In this document: positions 14,946 through 23,036 of the stretch, piece by piece
Position numbering within the stretch: the first letter of the stretch is position 1
How the letters are laid out: every line of letters begins with the position of its first letter
Source: Scybalocola_A sp900557175
Lineage (GTDB): Bacteria; Bacillota; Clostridia; Lachnospirales; Lachnospiraceae
Direction of reading: 5' to 3'
Assembly: GCA_937890745.1 (NCBI GenBank)
Contig: CALADH010000091.1
Coordinates: 1 to 35,720 of the forward strand
Length of the DNA stretch: 35,720 nucleotides
Translations under genes and position numbers: made by a program
The notes under the pieces: model-generated
The model's database searches: none
What the model was told of the DNA's origin: nothing
The model's input: the letters and a program-made list of their open reading frames with translations, nothing else

Positions 14946-16040
14946 GTCGCGACGCATTGTAAATACGTCGAAAATAGACATATTGTTTTTGATAAATGTT
15001 TCTAAAATAAGGTCATCGGACACTTCCTCGGAGGAACCGCCGTGTCCTGCGACGAGATTGATAATGACCGGAATAAAGGAAAACCAGTGGACGGTTGAGT
15101 AAAGATTAAGATCCGGAGAATCATAATTAATTCTCTCAGAAATCTCGTTGCCGATAGCGATGACGGTTGATTTATGCTTTTCTATATCATCATTGATCTC
15201 ATGGATATACTGGTAACCCTGGGCGTTTAGCTTGGCAACAAGCTTTTGCTGGCTGATCAGCAGCGGGTCTGCCATCAGCTTATAGTTGTGCTTTTTGGCG
15301 ACAGCATCGGCAATTTCCTGAATGACCGGGCTTGTGTTCATATAAGCAATCAGGGAATCTTTATTAATATCTGTTTTGAGAACCTTCTCAACTTTATCAA
15401 TACTTGCGTTGTAAAGAGAAATACTGTAACGGATAGATTCAAATTCCTCGTCTAAAATTTCAAGTGTTCCTGCAAGACGGTTCAGCTTACGTTTAATTTC
15501 CATCGGAGGTTCAAAGTAGGATTTGTAGCCGAGACCGTGTTCAACTTCCGCCCATGCATGCTGCAGGACTGTTCTTATCTGAATTTCAAATAAAATATTT
15601 CTGTATTTTTGATATTCTACAAGCTCGCACCTGCTGTCGGTAAACTTCACAATGACATGGAGGGATGTATAACCAAATTCAATGCGGTTGACCCGGTGCT
15701 TTTTTCGCTTATCGACAACTTCTACAACTTCAAAGGTATCTTCCAGAAGGCTGAATATCCGGTCGACGTCACTTTCAAAAAGTGTGACGATACGGCAGCC
15801 TAAAATATCAGTAATTTCATCAAGATGCTCATACTTTGCTTTTGAGATTACTTTATTTTTAAGCGCTTCTTCGCTTTTAATTCTCAGTGTCATATTGGAA
15901 ATTTTAATATGGTTGACATCGATCAATGTTGTAATAATCTCTCTGACATCATTTTCCAGTTTTTTATAAACGTCATAATCACGGTAATATTCGTTAATAA
16001 TTGTTGTTAGCGTATCTATCATAGTTTCACTCACTTTCAA
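14928..16040 (-). CDS. RelA/SpoT-domain protein (alarmone synthetase-like)
   Basis: A 370-residue protein with a RelA/SpoT nucleotidyltransferase domain in residues 20-185, the domain that makes (p)ppGpp from ATP and GDP/GTP. Visible motifs are RIKSEEALKNK (about 53-63), DILGCRIVT (78-86), EFGYTSLHV (121-129) and EIQIRTVLQHAWAEVEH (152-168). There is no HD hydrolase, TGS or ACT domain, so it is of the small-synthetase type. It has about 185 extra residues after the catalytic domain, largely helical and of no recognised family, which is longer than RelP/RelQ (about 210-250). Some small synthetases are toxins that modify tRNA; no antitoxin-like neighbour is seen. The gene is monocistronic and convergent with the sigma factor gene. 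Confidence 0.83.
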   Translation of the reverse strand: MKVSETMIDTLTTIINEYYRDYDVYKKLENDVREIITTLIDVNHIKISNMTLRIKSEEALKNKVISKAKYEHLDEITDILGCRIVTLFESDVDRIFSLLEDTFEVVEVVDKRKKHRVNRIEFGYTSLHVIVKFTDSRCELVEYQKYRNILFEIQIRTVLQHAWAEVEHGLGYKSYFEPPMEIKRKLNRLAGTLEILDEEFESIRYSISLYNASIDKVEKVLKTDINKDSLIAYMNTSPVIQEIADAVAKKHNYKLMADPLLISQQKLVAKLNAQGYQYIHEINDDIEKHKSTVIAIGNEISERINYDSPDLNLYSTVHWFSFIPVIINLVAGHGGSSEEVSDDLILETFIKNNMSIFDVFTMRRDNAGDD

Positions 16041-16111
16041 TGCTTATCAAAGCGCGCCAAATTCAATTTTATTATAGCATAGATTGATAGGAATAGATAG
16101 CATAAGAAAAA

Positions 16112-16163
16112 CTAAAAAACTCCGAAAATGCGACATTGATGACAGTCTGCTTTCCGGAGTTTT
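16112..16163 (-). terminator. Terminator of ilvE
   Basis: On the minus strand AAAACTCCG...CGGAGTTTT (9-bp stem, 16116-16124 and 16155-16163, extendable by an AAA/TTT pairing across a bulge) is followed by T-rich sequence. It lies about 50 bases after the ilvE stop and upstream of the alarmone synthetase gene. Confidence 0.7.
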
Positions 16164-16215
16164 CTTATGATACAGGAAATTAATGTAAAATCCTGCAGAA
16201 TAAAGTCGTAAAAAA

Positions 16216-17241
16216 TTATTTAATTGTGTGAATCCAGCCTTCAGGCGCTTCAATACGTCCCATCTGAATACCTGTCAGTGTATCGTAAAGCTCTTTTGTG
16301 ACAGGACCCATTGCTTCCATACCGCTTGGAAGACAGATTTCTTTTCCGTGATCAACAATTTTTCCGACAGGGGAGATGACAGCGGCAGTACCGCAGAGAC
16401 CACATTCGGCAAAATCATAAAGTTCGTCAAGATATACCTCGCGTTCCTCTACTTTAAGGCCGAGATAATGTTCGGCGACATAGATGAGGGAACGGCGTGT
16501 GATGGACGGAAGGATGCTGTCGGATTTTGGTGTAACAACCGTATGATCCTTTGTGACAAAGAGGAAGTTGGCGCCGCCGGTTTCTTCAACCTTTGTCCGT
16601 GTTGCCGGATCGAGATACATATTTTCATCATAGCCCTCTTTGTGGGCTGTTACAATTGCATGAAGGCTCATGGCATAGTTTAAGCCGGCTTTAATATGTC
16701 CTGTACCTCTTGGTGCGGCACGGTCAAAATCACTGACCTTGATCGTCAGAGGATGAGCGCCGCCTTTAAAGTAAGGGCCGACAGGTGTTGTGAAAATTCT
16801 GAACTGGTAATCATCGGCCGGTTTAACACCGATGACAGGGTTCATGCCGAACATATATGGGCGGATATAAAGTGTGGCGCCGGAACCGTAAGGCGGTACA
16901 TAGGCTTCGTTGGCGCGAACAGTATCGGTCACAGCCTGTACAAAGCGTTCTTTCGGAAATACAGGCATCTCAAGGCGCTTTGCAGAATCTTCGAGACGGG
17001 CGCCGTTTAAGTCGGGACGGAAAGTGACGATACGGCCGTCTTCTGTCGTATAAGCCTTAAGTCCTTCAAAAACGGTCTGGGCATACTGAAGGACGCCGGC
17101 GCACTCACTCATTGTAATCATATCATCATCTGTAAGAACACCTTCGTCCCATGCGCCGTTTGTATAATTTGAAACATAGCGTTTATCTGTTTTCATATAA
17201 CCGAAGCCAATGTTGGCCCAGTCGATATTTTTCTTTTCCAT
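16216..17241 (-). CDS. ilvE: Branched-chain amino acid aminotransferase
   Basis: A 341-residue class IV PLP-dependent aminotransferase that interconverts Leu, Ile and Val with their 2-oxo acids using 2-oxoglutarate/glutamate. The PLP lysine is K184 in GTGHIKAGLNYAMS. Other family segments are TVFEGLKAY (57-64), LYIRPYMFG (124-132), EETGGANFLFV and the phosphate-binding SILPSITRRSL loop. Length is that of the longer (about 340-residue) BCAT group. The ATG at 17241 follows GGGAGGC (minus strand); a reading starting ten codons earlier lacks a ribosome site. Monocistronic with its own terminator. Confidence 0.95.
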   Translation of the reverse strand: MEKKNIDWANIGFGYMKTDKRYVSNYTNGAWDEGVLTDDDMITMSECAGVLQYAQTVFEGLKAYTTEDGRIVTFRPDLNGARLEDSAKRLEMPVFPKERFVQAVTDTVRANEAYVPPYGSGATLYIRPYMFGMNPVIGVKPADDYQFRIFTTPVGPYFKGGAHPLTIKVSDFDRAAPRGTGHIKAGLNYAMSLHAIVTAHKEGYDENMYLDPATRTKVEETGGANFLFVTKDHTVVTPKSDSILPSITRRSLIYVAEHYLGLKVEEREVYLDELYDFAECGLCGTAAVISPVGKIVDHGKEICLPSGMEAMGPVTKELYDTLTGIQMGRIEAPEGWIHTIK

Positions 17242-17395
17242 GTTAATTGCCTCCCTGAAAATGGTTTTCACGTTATCATTGTACAGTGTAAAACTCTTTT
17301 AATTATTATACATCACTTTAAATTTTTTTCAATATACTTTTCGATAAAACTTTCATCGTCGGACGTGTGTATACAAAAAAAATTCCTCTGTTCGG

Positions 17396-17424
17396 TTGTA
17401 ACGCAGTTGATAATGACTTATAAT
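17396..17424 (+). promoter_or_regulatory. Promoter of the ThyX-like/folA operon
   Basis: TTGTAA (17396-17401) and TATAAT (17419-17424) with a 17-base spacer, about 70 bases ahead of the ThyX-like start. Confidence 0.6.
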
Positions 17425-17493
17425 AGATATTAAATGCAGTGCCAATGCTGCAAAATATTGAAATGATTGACTAAAGAGATTAAAGGAGTTTAT

Positions 17494-18114
17494 ATGATAA
17501 AATTAGAGAGAACAAGTGTAATGAACCTTGAAAATGCGATGCGTGGTGCAAGAAATCCGATGAACAGCTGGGGACGTATGGACAGCAGTTATGATGAAAA
17601 TCATGCGTATGTGCTCGGGCCGAATGATTTAGATCTGGCAAAGCGTTTAAGAAAGGCCGGAAGTGACCACAGAAAGTTTATCCGTCAGATTTTTGTTTCG
17701 GTAGATATTACGGCGCCGCTTTACTGGTGGAAGGAATATGATACGTATAAAGTGGCAACTGTAGCCAATTCGACGAGTACAATGCATAAAATCCACAGCA
17801 AGCCCTTTGAGCGGGCGGATTTTAGCTGTGACCATATGACAGACGGGACACTTGCCTTTATGGATACGGTTATTGAGCGCCTTGAAAAAATACGTCTTGA
17901 GTATATTGAGACAAAAGATAAGGCACAGTGGTATGATTTAATCCAGCTTCTGCCGTCAAGCTATAATCAGATGCGGACATGCACAATGAACTATGAGACA
18001 CTCGTCAATATTTATTTTGCAAGACAGCATCATAAGCTGACCGAATGGCATGAATTTTGCGATTGGATTAAAACATTGCCTTATGCACAGGAATTAATTA
18101 TCTGTGAGGATTAG
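17494..18114 (+). CDS. Divergent ThyX-like (FAD-dependent thymidylate synthase family) protein
   Basis: A 206-residue protein that looks like a distant flavin-dependent thymidylate synthase. The order fits ThyX: HRKFIRQIFVSVDITAPLYWWKEYDTYK, then a long helix, then LLPSSYNQMRT and YFARQHHKLTEWHEFCDWIKTLPYAQELI, which resembles the C-terminal substrate-binding end of ThyX. The signature RHRxxSxNxxSxRY is replaced at the matching place by TYKVATVANSTSTMHK, so activity as a standard ThyX is uncertain. The ATG at 17494 follows AAAGGAG; a TTG nine codons earlier is less likely. It ends 11 bases before folA, a natural partner because thymidylate and folate metabolism are linked. The family call rests on pattern and neighbour. 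Confidence 0.62.
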   Translation: MIKLERTSVMNLENAMRGARNPMNSWGRMDSSYDENHAYVLGPNDLDLAKRLRKAGSDHRKFIRQIFVSVDITAPLYWWKEYDTYKVATVANSTSTMHKIHSKPFERADFSCDHMTDGTLAFMDTVIERLEKIRLEYIETKDKAQWYDLIQLLPSSYNQMRTCTMNYETLVNIYFARQHHKLTEWHEFCDWIKTLPYAQELIICED

Positions 18115-18125
18115 GAGGCTGTCTG

Positions 18126-18647
18126 ATGAATTTAATTGTAGCAGTGGATAATCAGTGGGCGATTGGCTGCCGCGGAAAGCTTTTAAACAGTATTCCGGAG
18201 GACATGAAATTTTTCAGAGAAACGACGCTTGGCAAGGCTGTCATTATGGGGCGTAAAACGCTTGAAAGTCTGCCAAACGGTATGCCGCTTACACAGCGGA
18301 CAAACATTGTGTTAAGCCGTAATAAGGATTTTTATGTGAAGGGCGCTACTGTTGTCCACAGTGTTGAGGAAGCCTTAAAAGCTGTATCGGACTTTGACAG
18401 TGATGATGTCTATGTCATTGGCGGTGCAAGTATTTATGAACAGTTTCTGCCATTTTGTACGGTTGCCCATGTGACAAAGATGGACTATATTTACGAGGCA
18501 GATACGTATTTTAAAAATCTTGACAAGGACAGCCGGTGGCTTTTGGCGGCTGAGAGTGAAGAAAAAACATATTTTGACCTTGAATATAAGTTTGAGATGT
18601 ACTTGAGAAAAGATAAACTTCATGAATTAAAGCGCGTTGATTTATAG
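18126..18647 (+). CDS. folA: Dihydrofolate reductase
   Basis: A 173-residue DHFR that reduces dihydrofolate to tetrahydrofolate with NADPH. Family features are present in order: LIVAVDNQWAIGCRGKLL (Met20-loop region), IPEDMKFFRETT with D26 as the catalytic acid, VIMGRKTLESLP (NADPH binding), NIVLSRN, and DVYVIGGASIYEQFLP. Length is normal. It follows the ThyX-like gene by 11 bases with a GGAGGC site and precedes a sugar isomerase gene by 11 bases, so all three are probably cotranscribed. Confidence 0.95.
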   Translation: MNLIVAVDNQWAIGCRGKLLNSIPEDMKFFRETTLGKAVIMGRKTLESLPNGMPLTQRTNIVLSRNKDFYVKGATVVHSVEEALKAVSDFDSDDVYVIGGASIYEQFLPFCTVAHVTKMDYIYEADTYFKNLDKDSRWLLAAESEEKTYFDLEYKFEMYLRKDKLHELKRVDL

Positions 18648-18658
18648 GGGGATTTAGA

Positions 18659-19414
18659 ATGGAAAAGTTATATTTACAGATGTATTCTTTGGGCGACCAT
18701 GAGCCGTCACATACACTTGAAAATATTGAAAAGACGGCGAAGATGGGCTACTGCGGCGTTGAGCTTTATGCGGCAAATTTTGAGACGCCGGTACAGGATT
18801 TAAAAGCCTGCCTTGATAAAAATCATATGACGGTGATTTCTTATCATGCGCCGGAGGATAAAATCATAGAGATGATTCCGTATGCAAAGACACTCGGACA
18901 AAAGTATGTTGGTATCGCATGGCATGAATTTCCGGATTTGGAGGAAGTGGACGCTTTTGCGGCAAAGCTTGATGAAATCGGTGCAGTGTGCCGCAGTCAC
19001 GGATTGGTACTTACATATCATAATCATACGCAGGAGTTTGCTTCTTTTGAAAATATGACGATTATGGAACATCTGATTGCAAAGACAGCACCGGAAAATT
19101 TAAGTATTGAGCTTGATGCCGGCTGGTGTGCAGCCGCAGGTTTTTCGCCGGTTGATTTCGTAAAGAAGCATAAAGGCAGGGTAAAGCTTGTCCATATTAA
19201 AGAAAGCAGCGCAGTGACAGGCACAGGCGCGCCGTCGGAGAATACGGCGCATATTAACTGTCCGGCAGGCGAGGGGCTTGTGGATTGGAAGGCATTAAAA
19301 GAAGCTGCCGATGCGTGCGGATGTGAAGCCTATATCGTTGAGCGCGAGCGCACATACGAGGGGACGAGAGAAGATTGTCTTAAAGCTGATTTTAACTATT
19401 ACAGCAAGCTCTAA
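18659..19414 (+). CDS. Sugar phosphate isomerase/epimerase (AP-endonuclease-2-type TIM barrel)
   Basis: A 251-residue xylose-isomerase-like TIM barrel. Metal-binding segments are visible: YCGVELYAANF near the N-terminus, LTYHNHTQEF (H in the middle), LSIELDAGWC, RVKLVHIKES (the late H) and YIVERERT near the end. Proteins of this family isomerise or epimerise keto sugars; the exact substrate is not evident. It follows folA by 11 bases after GGGGGA, and precedes nagB by about 100 bases. Confidence 0.88.
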   Translation: MEKLYLQMYSLGDHEPSHTLENIEKTAKMGYCGVELYAANFETPVQDLKACLDKNHMTVISYHAPEDKIIEMIPYAKTLGQKYVGIAWHEFPDLEEVDAFAAKLDEIGAVCRSHGLVLTYHNHTQEFASFENMTIMEHLIAKTAPENLSIELDAGWCAAAGFSPVDFVKKHKGRVKLVHIKESSAVTGTGAPSENTAHINCPAGEGLVDWKALKEAADACGCEAYIVERERTYEGTREDCLKADFNYYSKL

Positions 19415-19518
19415 CAGGTTACAGTTTAGCTTTAATAGTCACAGCATATTTTTGATACTTGCGGCATTTTGCCGGACAGTATATAGATTTAAGAGGGCCA
19501 TAGAAAGGGGATATTAAA

Positions 19519-20250
19519 ATGAGATTTGTAAAATGTAAAGATTATGATGAAATGAGCAGAAGGGCAGCAGAACTTATTGCTTCCCAGGTGCTTTTAAAAC
19601 CGGCATGTGTGCTTGGACTTGCAACAGGTTCATCACCAATCGGAACTTATAAAAATCTGATTTCATGGTGTGCGGCGGGTGACATTGACTTCAGCGCTGT
19701 TCGTACAGTAAATCTTGATGAATATAAGGGCTTGTCGGGGGATAATGACCAGAGCTACAGATATTTTATGAATACAAATTTATTTGATCATGTTAATATT
19801 GACAAAGTGAATACAAATGTGCCGGACGGTCTTGCAGCAGATGATGATGTGGAATGTGCAAGATATGATGCTGTTGTAAAAAGTATGGGCGGCATCGACT
19901 TACAGCTTTTAGGTTTAGGTCATAACGGTCATATCGGTTTTAATGAGCCTTCAGATAATTTTCCAAAAGGCACACATTGTGTGGCACTGACACAGAGTAC
20001 AATTGATGCCAATTCAAGACTTTTTGAAAATAAGGATGAGGTACCTCGTTTTGCTTATACAATGGGTATTCAGACAATTATGATGGCAAAGAGAATCGTT
20101 GTTGTTGTCAGCGGCAAGGATAAGGCAGGCATCGTAAAACGCGCCTTTACAGGCGATATTGTGCCTCAGGTTCCGGCATCTATTTTACAGCTTCACCCGG
20201 ATGTGACAATTGTCGGCGATGAAGATGCTTTTTCAGAACTTGATATTTGA
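19519..20250 (+). CDS. nagB: Glucosamine-6-phosphate deaminase
   Basis: A 243-residue NagB that converts glucosamine 6-phosphate to fructose 6-phosphate and ammonia. Hallmarks: LGLATGSSPIGTY (31-44), TVNLDEYKGLS with the catalytic Asp D67, and LGLGHNGHIGFNEP (131-144) with the catalytic His H138. Length is that of the short Gram-positive form, without the C-terminal allosteric extension of the E. coli enzyme. It is followed 19 bases later by nagA, so the two form a typical amino-sugar catabolic pair. The start follows AAAGGGG. Confidence 0.96.
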   Translation: MRFVKCKDYDEMSRRAAELIASQVLLKPACVLGLATGSSPIGTYKNLISWCAAGDIDFSAVRTVNLDEYKGLSGDNDQSYRYFMNTNLFDHVNIDKVNTNVPDGLAADDDVECARYDAVVKSMGGIDLQLLGLGHNGHIGFNEPSDNFPKGTHCVALTQSTIDANSRLFENKDEVPRFAYTMGIQTIMMAKRIVVVVSGKDKAGIVKRAFTGDIVPQVPASILQLHPDVTIVGDEDAFSELDI

Positions 20251-20269
20251 TGATACCGGAGGCAATATC

Positions 20270-21397
20270 ATGATTATTAAAAACATTAAGGTTTTTAGAG
20301 AAAACGGCGTCTTTGAAGACGGCGAGCTTTATGTGGACGGTGAAGTGATTGCAGCGGATGGTTTGACTAAGGACTTGGGCGAGGTTATTGACGGCGAAGG
20401 CTGTTATGCGATTCCGGGATTGACGGACGTTCATTTTCATGGCTGTGTCGGCCGCGATTTCTGTGAAGGTGAGACAGATGCCATTGAAGCTATTGCAGCC
20501 CATCAGGCAGCCTGCGGTATTACGACAATCTGCCCGGCCACACTGACTTTGAGTGAAGAAAAGCTGACAAAAATTGCAGCCTGTGCCCAAAATTATGAAA
20601 GCAGCAAAGGCGCAATTTTATGTGGTATCAACATGGAAGGACCGTTTATCTGCAAGGCCAAAAAGGGCGCTCAAAATGAAGCGTATATCCATAAACCGGA
20701 CGCAGAGATGTTCAGACGTCTCCAGAAGGCTTCCGGCGGACTTTTTAAGCTTGTGGATATGGCGCCGGAAATTGACGGTGCGATGGCATTTATCGACGAG
20801 GTCAGGGATGAGGTTACTGTTTCCGTGGCACACACAATGGCTGATTACGAAACGGCAAAGGCCGCTTTTGAGCGCGGTGCACGTCACGTCACGCATCTTT
20901 ATAATGCGATGCCGCCGCTCAATCACCGTGAGCCGGGCGTTATCGGTGCAGCCTGTGAAAATGATAATGTCTATGTCGAGCTTATTTGTGACGGCATTCA
21001 CATTCATCCGTCGACAGTACGTGCTACCTTTAAAATGTTTGGTGATGACAGAATTGTTATGATTAGCGACAGTCTTGAAGCTTCGGGAATGCCGGACGGT
21101 GATTATACACTGGGTGGTTTGAAAATTACACTGAAGGGCAAGAAAATTACCCTTGAGGACGGCACGATTGCCGGCTCCGCCACAAACCTGATGGGCTGTG
21201 TGCGTACGGCCGTCAAAGAAATGGGTATCCCTCTTGAAAGTGCCGTGAAATGTGCGGCTGTAAATCCTGCAAAGGCTATCGGCATTTACGATCAATATGG
21301 CAGCCTGACGCCGGGCAAAACGGCAAACATCGTTCTTCTCGATGAAGACTTGAATGTAAAGGCTGTTTACATTAAGGGAAAAGAATATACGAAATAA
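20270..21397 (+). CDS. nagA: N-acetylglucosamine-6-phosphate deacetylase
   Basis: A 375-residue amidohydrolase that removes acetate from GlcNAc-6-phosphate, feeding NagB. Metal and catalytic motifs: VHFHGC (H55, H57), NMEGPF (Glu), SVAHTMADYE (His), HLYNAMPPLNHREPG (His), DGIHIHPS and the catalytic Asp in MISDSLEASGMPDG. The ATG at 20270 follows CCGGAGG; a frame open to 20210 would overlap nagB by 41 bases and lacks a ribosome site. A good terminator lies directly after the stop. Confidence 0.95.
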   Translation: MIIKNIKVFRENGVFEDGELYVDGEVIAADGLTKDLGEVIDGEGCYAIPGLTDVHFHGCVGRDFCEGETDAIEAIAAHQAACGITTICPATLTLSEEKLTKIAACAQNYESSKGAILCGINMEGPFICKAKKGAQNEAYIHKPDAEMFRRLQKASGGLFKLVDMAPEIDGAMAFIDEVRDEVTVSVAHTMADYETAKAAFERGARHVTHLYNAMPPLNHREPGVIGAACENDNVYVELICDGIHIHPSTVRATFKMFGDDRIVMISDSLEASGMPDGDYTLGGLKITLKGKKITLEDGTIAGSATNLMGCVRTAVKEMGIPLESAVKCAAVNPAKAIGIYDQYGSLTPGKTANIVLLDEDLNVKAVYIKGKEYTK

Positions 21398-21403
21398 AAA
21401 ATA

Positions 21404-21447
21404 AAACGTCGGAATCTTGCATGAGAATGTGAGATACCGGCGTTTTT
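21404..21447 (+). terminator. Terminator after nagA
   Basis: AAACGTCGG / CCGGCGTTT (9 bp, one wobble, 21404-21412 and 21437-21445), extended after one mismatch by ATCTT/GAGAT pairing, then a T-run. Confidence 0.85.
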
Positions 21448-21449
21448 AT

Positions 21450-21509
21450 TAGCGTCAGTGGACAAATTCGGACATTTCTGACCGTGTTGTCCCCTGTTCA
21501 CTGACGCTA
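21450..21509. repeat. Dispersed palindromic repeat, copy 2
   Basis: A 60-base palindrome with perfect 11-bp ends (TAGCGTCAGTG / CACTGACGCTA). Its right arm, 21491-21509, is the exact reverse complement of the first 19 bases of copy 1. It sits immediately after the nagA terminator and before the convergent YcxB-like gene. Inner sequences of the two copies differ. Confidence 0.72.
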
Positions 21510-21545
21510 TGATTGGGTGAGAATAAAGGGGAGCTGATTGAAGTA

Positions 21546-22124
21546 TCATTTCAGGTTTAAAAGAGAATAAAGTTTATTCTTATCTAATATATAACAATGA
21601 TGATTTGAAAGAAAATTTTTTAAAGTTATATGGTCTTCTTTTGAAAAAAAGAAAGCAAAAACATTGTCGTTGGAATTATTGGCAAAAATCATGAAAAAAT
21701 CGCCAAATTCTTGGAAACCGATCAACGAGGTATACGCGATTTGAAAATTCTTTAAAGATGAGGTAATGCGAGATGAATCACATATAATATATTCCTCATA
21801 AAATTTAAAAGTTAATGTAAAGGGACAATCTTTTATTAAATTGCGGTACTCTTTTGAACTGCATGAAAAATATAGTGATAATAATTTAGTAGGTATTCGT
21901 GCATAACCCATAAGAAGTACTACAGTCATAGTGATTGCAAAAATTGGAAATATGAATCGAACTGTATCATTTATAAGTAAAAAAATACCAAATGTCACTA
22001 TGAGTAATTTTTTCCATATAGGGAGATAAAAGTAAGATTTAGATATATATTTCCAAAAATATTTTAAAAATCTTTGAATATCCGTTTTTACAAGAGTATT
22101 TTCAACCTGAAATAACGGTTCCAT
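21546..22124 (-). CDS. YcxB-like membrane protein
   Basis: A 192-residue protein with a polar N-terminus, two membrane helices close together (about residues 38-57 and 59-75) and a C-terminal soluble domain rich in aromatic residues (TLTFKFYEEYIICDSSRITSSLKNFQIAYTSLIGFQEFGDFFMIFAN). The pattern of two helices then 'F...E..I.....S...S..Y..I....E..D.F.IF' is that of YcxB-like proteins, whose function is unknown. Base composition is visibly more A/T-rich than its neighbours, which might mean later acquisition. The start follows AAGGAGGGG (minus strand). It is monocistronic, divergent from the LytTR regulator. Confidence 0.72.
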   Translation of the reverse strand: MEPLFQVENTLVKTDIQRFLKYFWKYISKSYFYLPIWKKLLIVTFGIFLLINDTVRFIFPIFAITMTVVLLMGYARIPTKLLSLYFSCSSKEYRNLIKDCPFTLTFKFYEEYIICDSSRITSSLKNFQIAYTSLIGFQEFGDFFMIFANNSNDNVFAFFFSKEDHITLKNFLSNHHCYILDKNKLYSLLNLK

Positions 22125-22199
22125 AAGCCCCTCCTTTTGCGGCAGTACCGCTTTTGCATGATATACCTCAAATGATATGTTGATTTTAGCATATTTGAA

Positions 22200-22228
22200 G
22201 TGATTTTTCTATAGCCGGTGTGATTTTT
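22200..22228 (+). promoter_or_regulatory. Tandem 9-bp direct repeat, candidate LytTR site
   Basis: GTGATTTTT occurs twice in the same orientation with a 20-base period (22200-22208 and 22220-22228), about 45-70 bases ahead of the -35 of the response regulator gene. LytTR-domain regulators bind pairs of about 9-bp direct repeats about two helical turns apart. The bases do not match the AgrA-type consensus, so this is a position-based suggestion only. Confidence 0.3.
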
Positions 22229-22272
22229 ATAGGTTTGCTGTGCAATTGCGTTATATTTACACTGTCTGTTTT

Positions 22273-22301
22273 TTGTGTTAAACTGATGAAAAATGTATAA
22301 T
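22273..22301 (+). promoter_or_regulatory. Promoter of the LytTR two-component operon
   Basis: TTGTGT (22273-22278), 17-base spacer, perfect TATAAT (22296-22301). The transcription start would be near 22308, leaving a leader of about 15 bases with the ribosome site GAGGTAGAG before the GTG start at 22323. Confidence 0.65.
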
Positions 22302-22322
22302 AATATGCGAGGTAGAGATGGC

Positions 22323-23036
22323 GTGTTTAAGATAGCAATTGTGGAGGATAATCCGGCGGCAGCCGGGAAGCTTAAGGATTTTTTGGAACGGTTTTCTAAA
22401 GAGAATGAGGAAAGCTTTGATATAGCGGTATTTGAGGAGGCCGGAAGTTTTCTTGACGGCTACAGACAGGTTTACGATATGGTTTTTATGGATATCGAAC
22501 TTCCGGGAATAAACGGACTTGAAGCGGCAAGGCGTCTGCGGATGGCTGATAAAAAGGTGACGCTTATTTTTGTGACAAATATGGCGCGGTTTGCGGTGAA
22601 GGGGTACGAAGTCAATGCGGCAGATTATATTGTGAAGCCGATACATTACGGTGATTTTAATTTGAAGCTTAAGCGGATTATCACAAGGCACAGGGAAGCG
22701 GATGAGGCTATTTTGGTTGTGCGCCAGAGTGGCTTTTTGCGTCTTTTGCTTCGTGAAATAAGATATATCGAAGTGCGGGGGCATCATCTGATGTTTCATA
22801 CGGAGGAAGGTGTTGTCGAGGGCGGCGGTACACTGGCCCAGACGGAAGAAAAGCTGTGCGGCAAAGGATTTTTGCGCTGTAATAAGTGTTATCTTGTAAA
22901 TCAGCGCCATATTACAGCAGTTGATGGTTATGTGCTCAAGCTGACCGGCGGCGAGGAAATTCAGATCAGCCGTCCGAGAAAGCGGGCATTTATGACAGAA
23001 CTCGCGGAAGCGATGGGAAATGAGAATGTTTTATGA
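22323..23036 (+). CDS. LytTR family response regulator
   Basis: A 237-residue response regulator. The receiver domain (residues 1-120) has the acidic pair in VEDN, the phosphoacceptor D57 in VFMDIELPG, and the lysine in DYIVKPI. The LytTR DNA-binding domain occupies about residues 135-230 (RYIEVRGHHLMFHTEEG, FLRCNKCYLVNQRHI). The GTG at 22323 is preferred because GAGGTAGAG lies just upstream and the promoter places the transcript start only 15 bases before; ATG codons at 22293 and 22305 lack a ribosome site. The stop overlaps the kinase ATG by four bases. It probably responds to the adjacent AgrC-like kinase and may control the glycosidase cluster that follows. Confidence 0.93.
   Translation: MFKIAIVEDNPAAAGKLKDFLERFSKENEESFDIAVFEEAGSFLDGYRQVYDMVFMDIELPGINGLEAARRLRMADKKVTLIFVTNMARFAVKGYEVNAADYIVKPIHYGDFNLKLKRIITRHREADEAILVVRQSGFLRLLLREIRYIEVRGHHLMFHTEEGVVEGGGTLAQTEEKLCGKGFLRCNKCYLVNQRHITAVDGYVLKLTGGEEIQISRPRKRAFMTELAEAMGNENVL

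Noticed and set aside
20618..21295. Minus-strand open frame of 225 codons
   Set aside because: Antisense to nagA; the nagA metal-binding motifs prove the plus strand is the coding one. The composition is rich in His/Arg/Cys, as expected of a shadow frame.
22278..22910. Minus-strand open frame of 210 codons
   Set aside because: It is the antisense shadow of the LytTR response regulator, whose receiver and DNA-binding motifs are clear.
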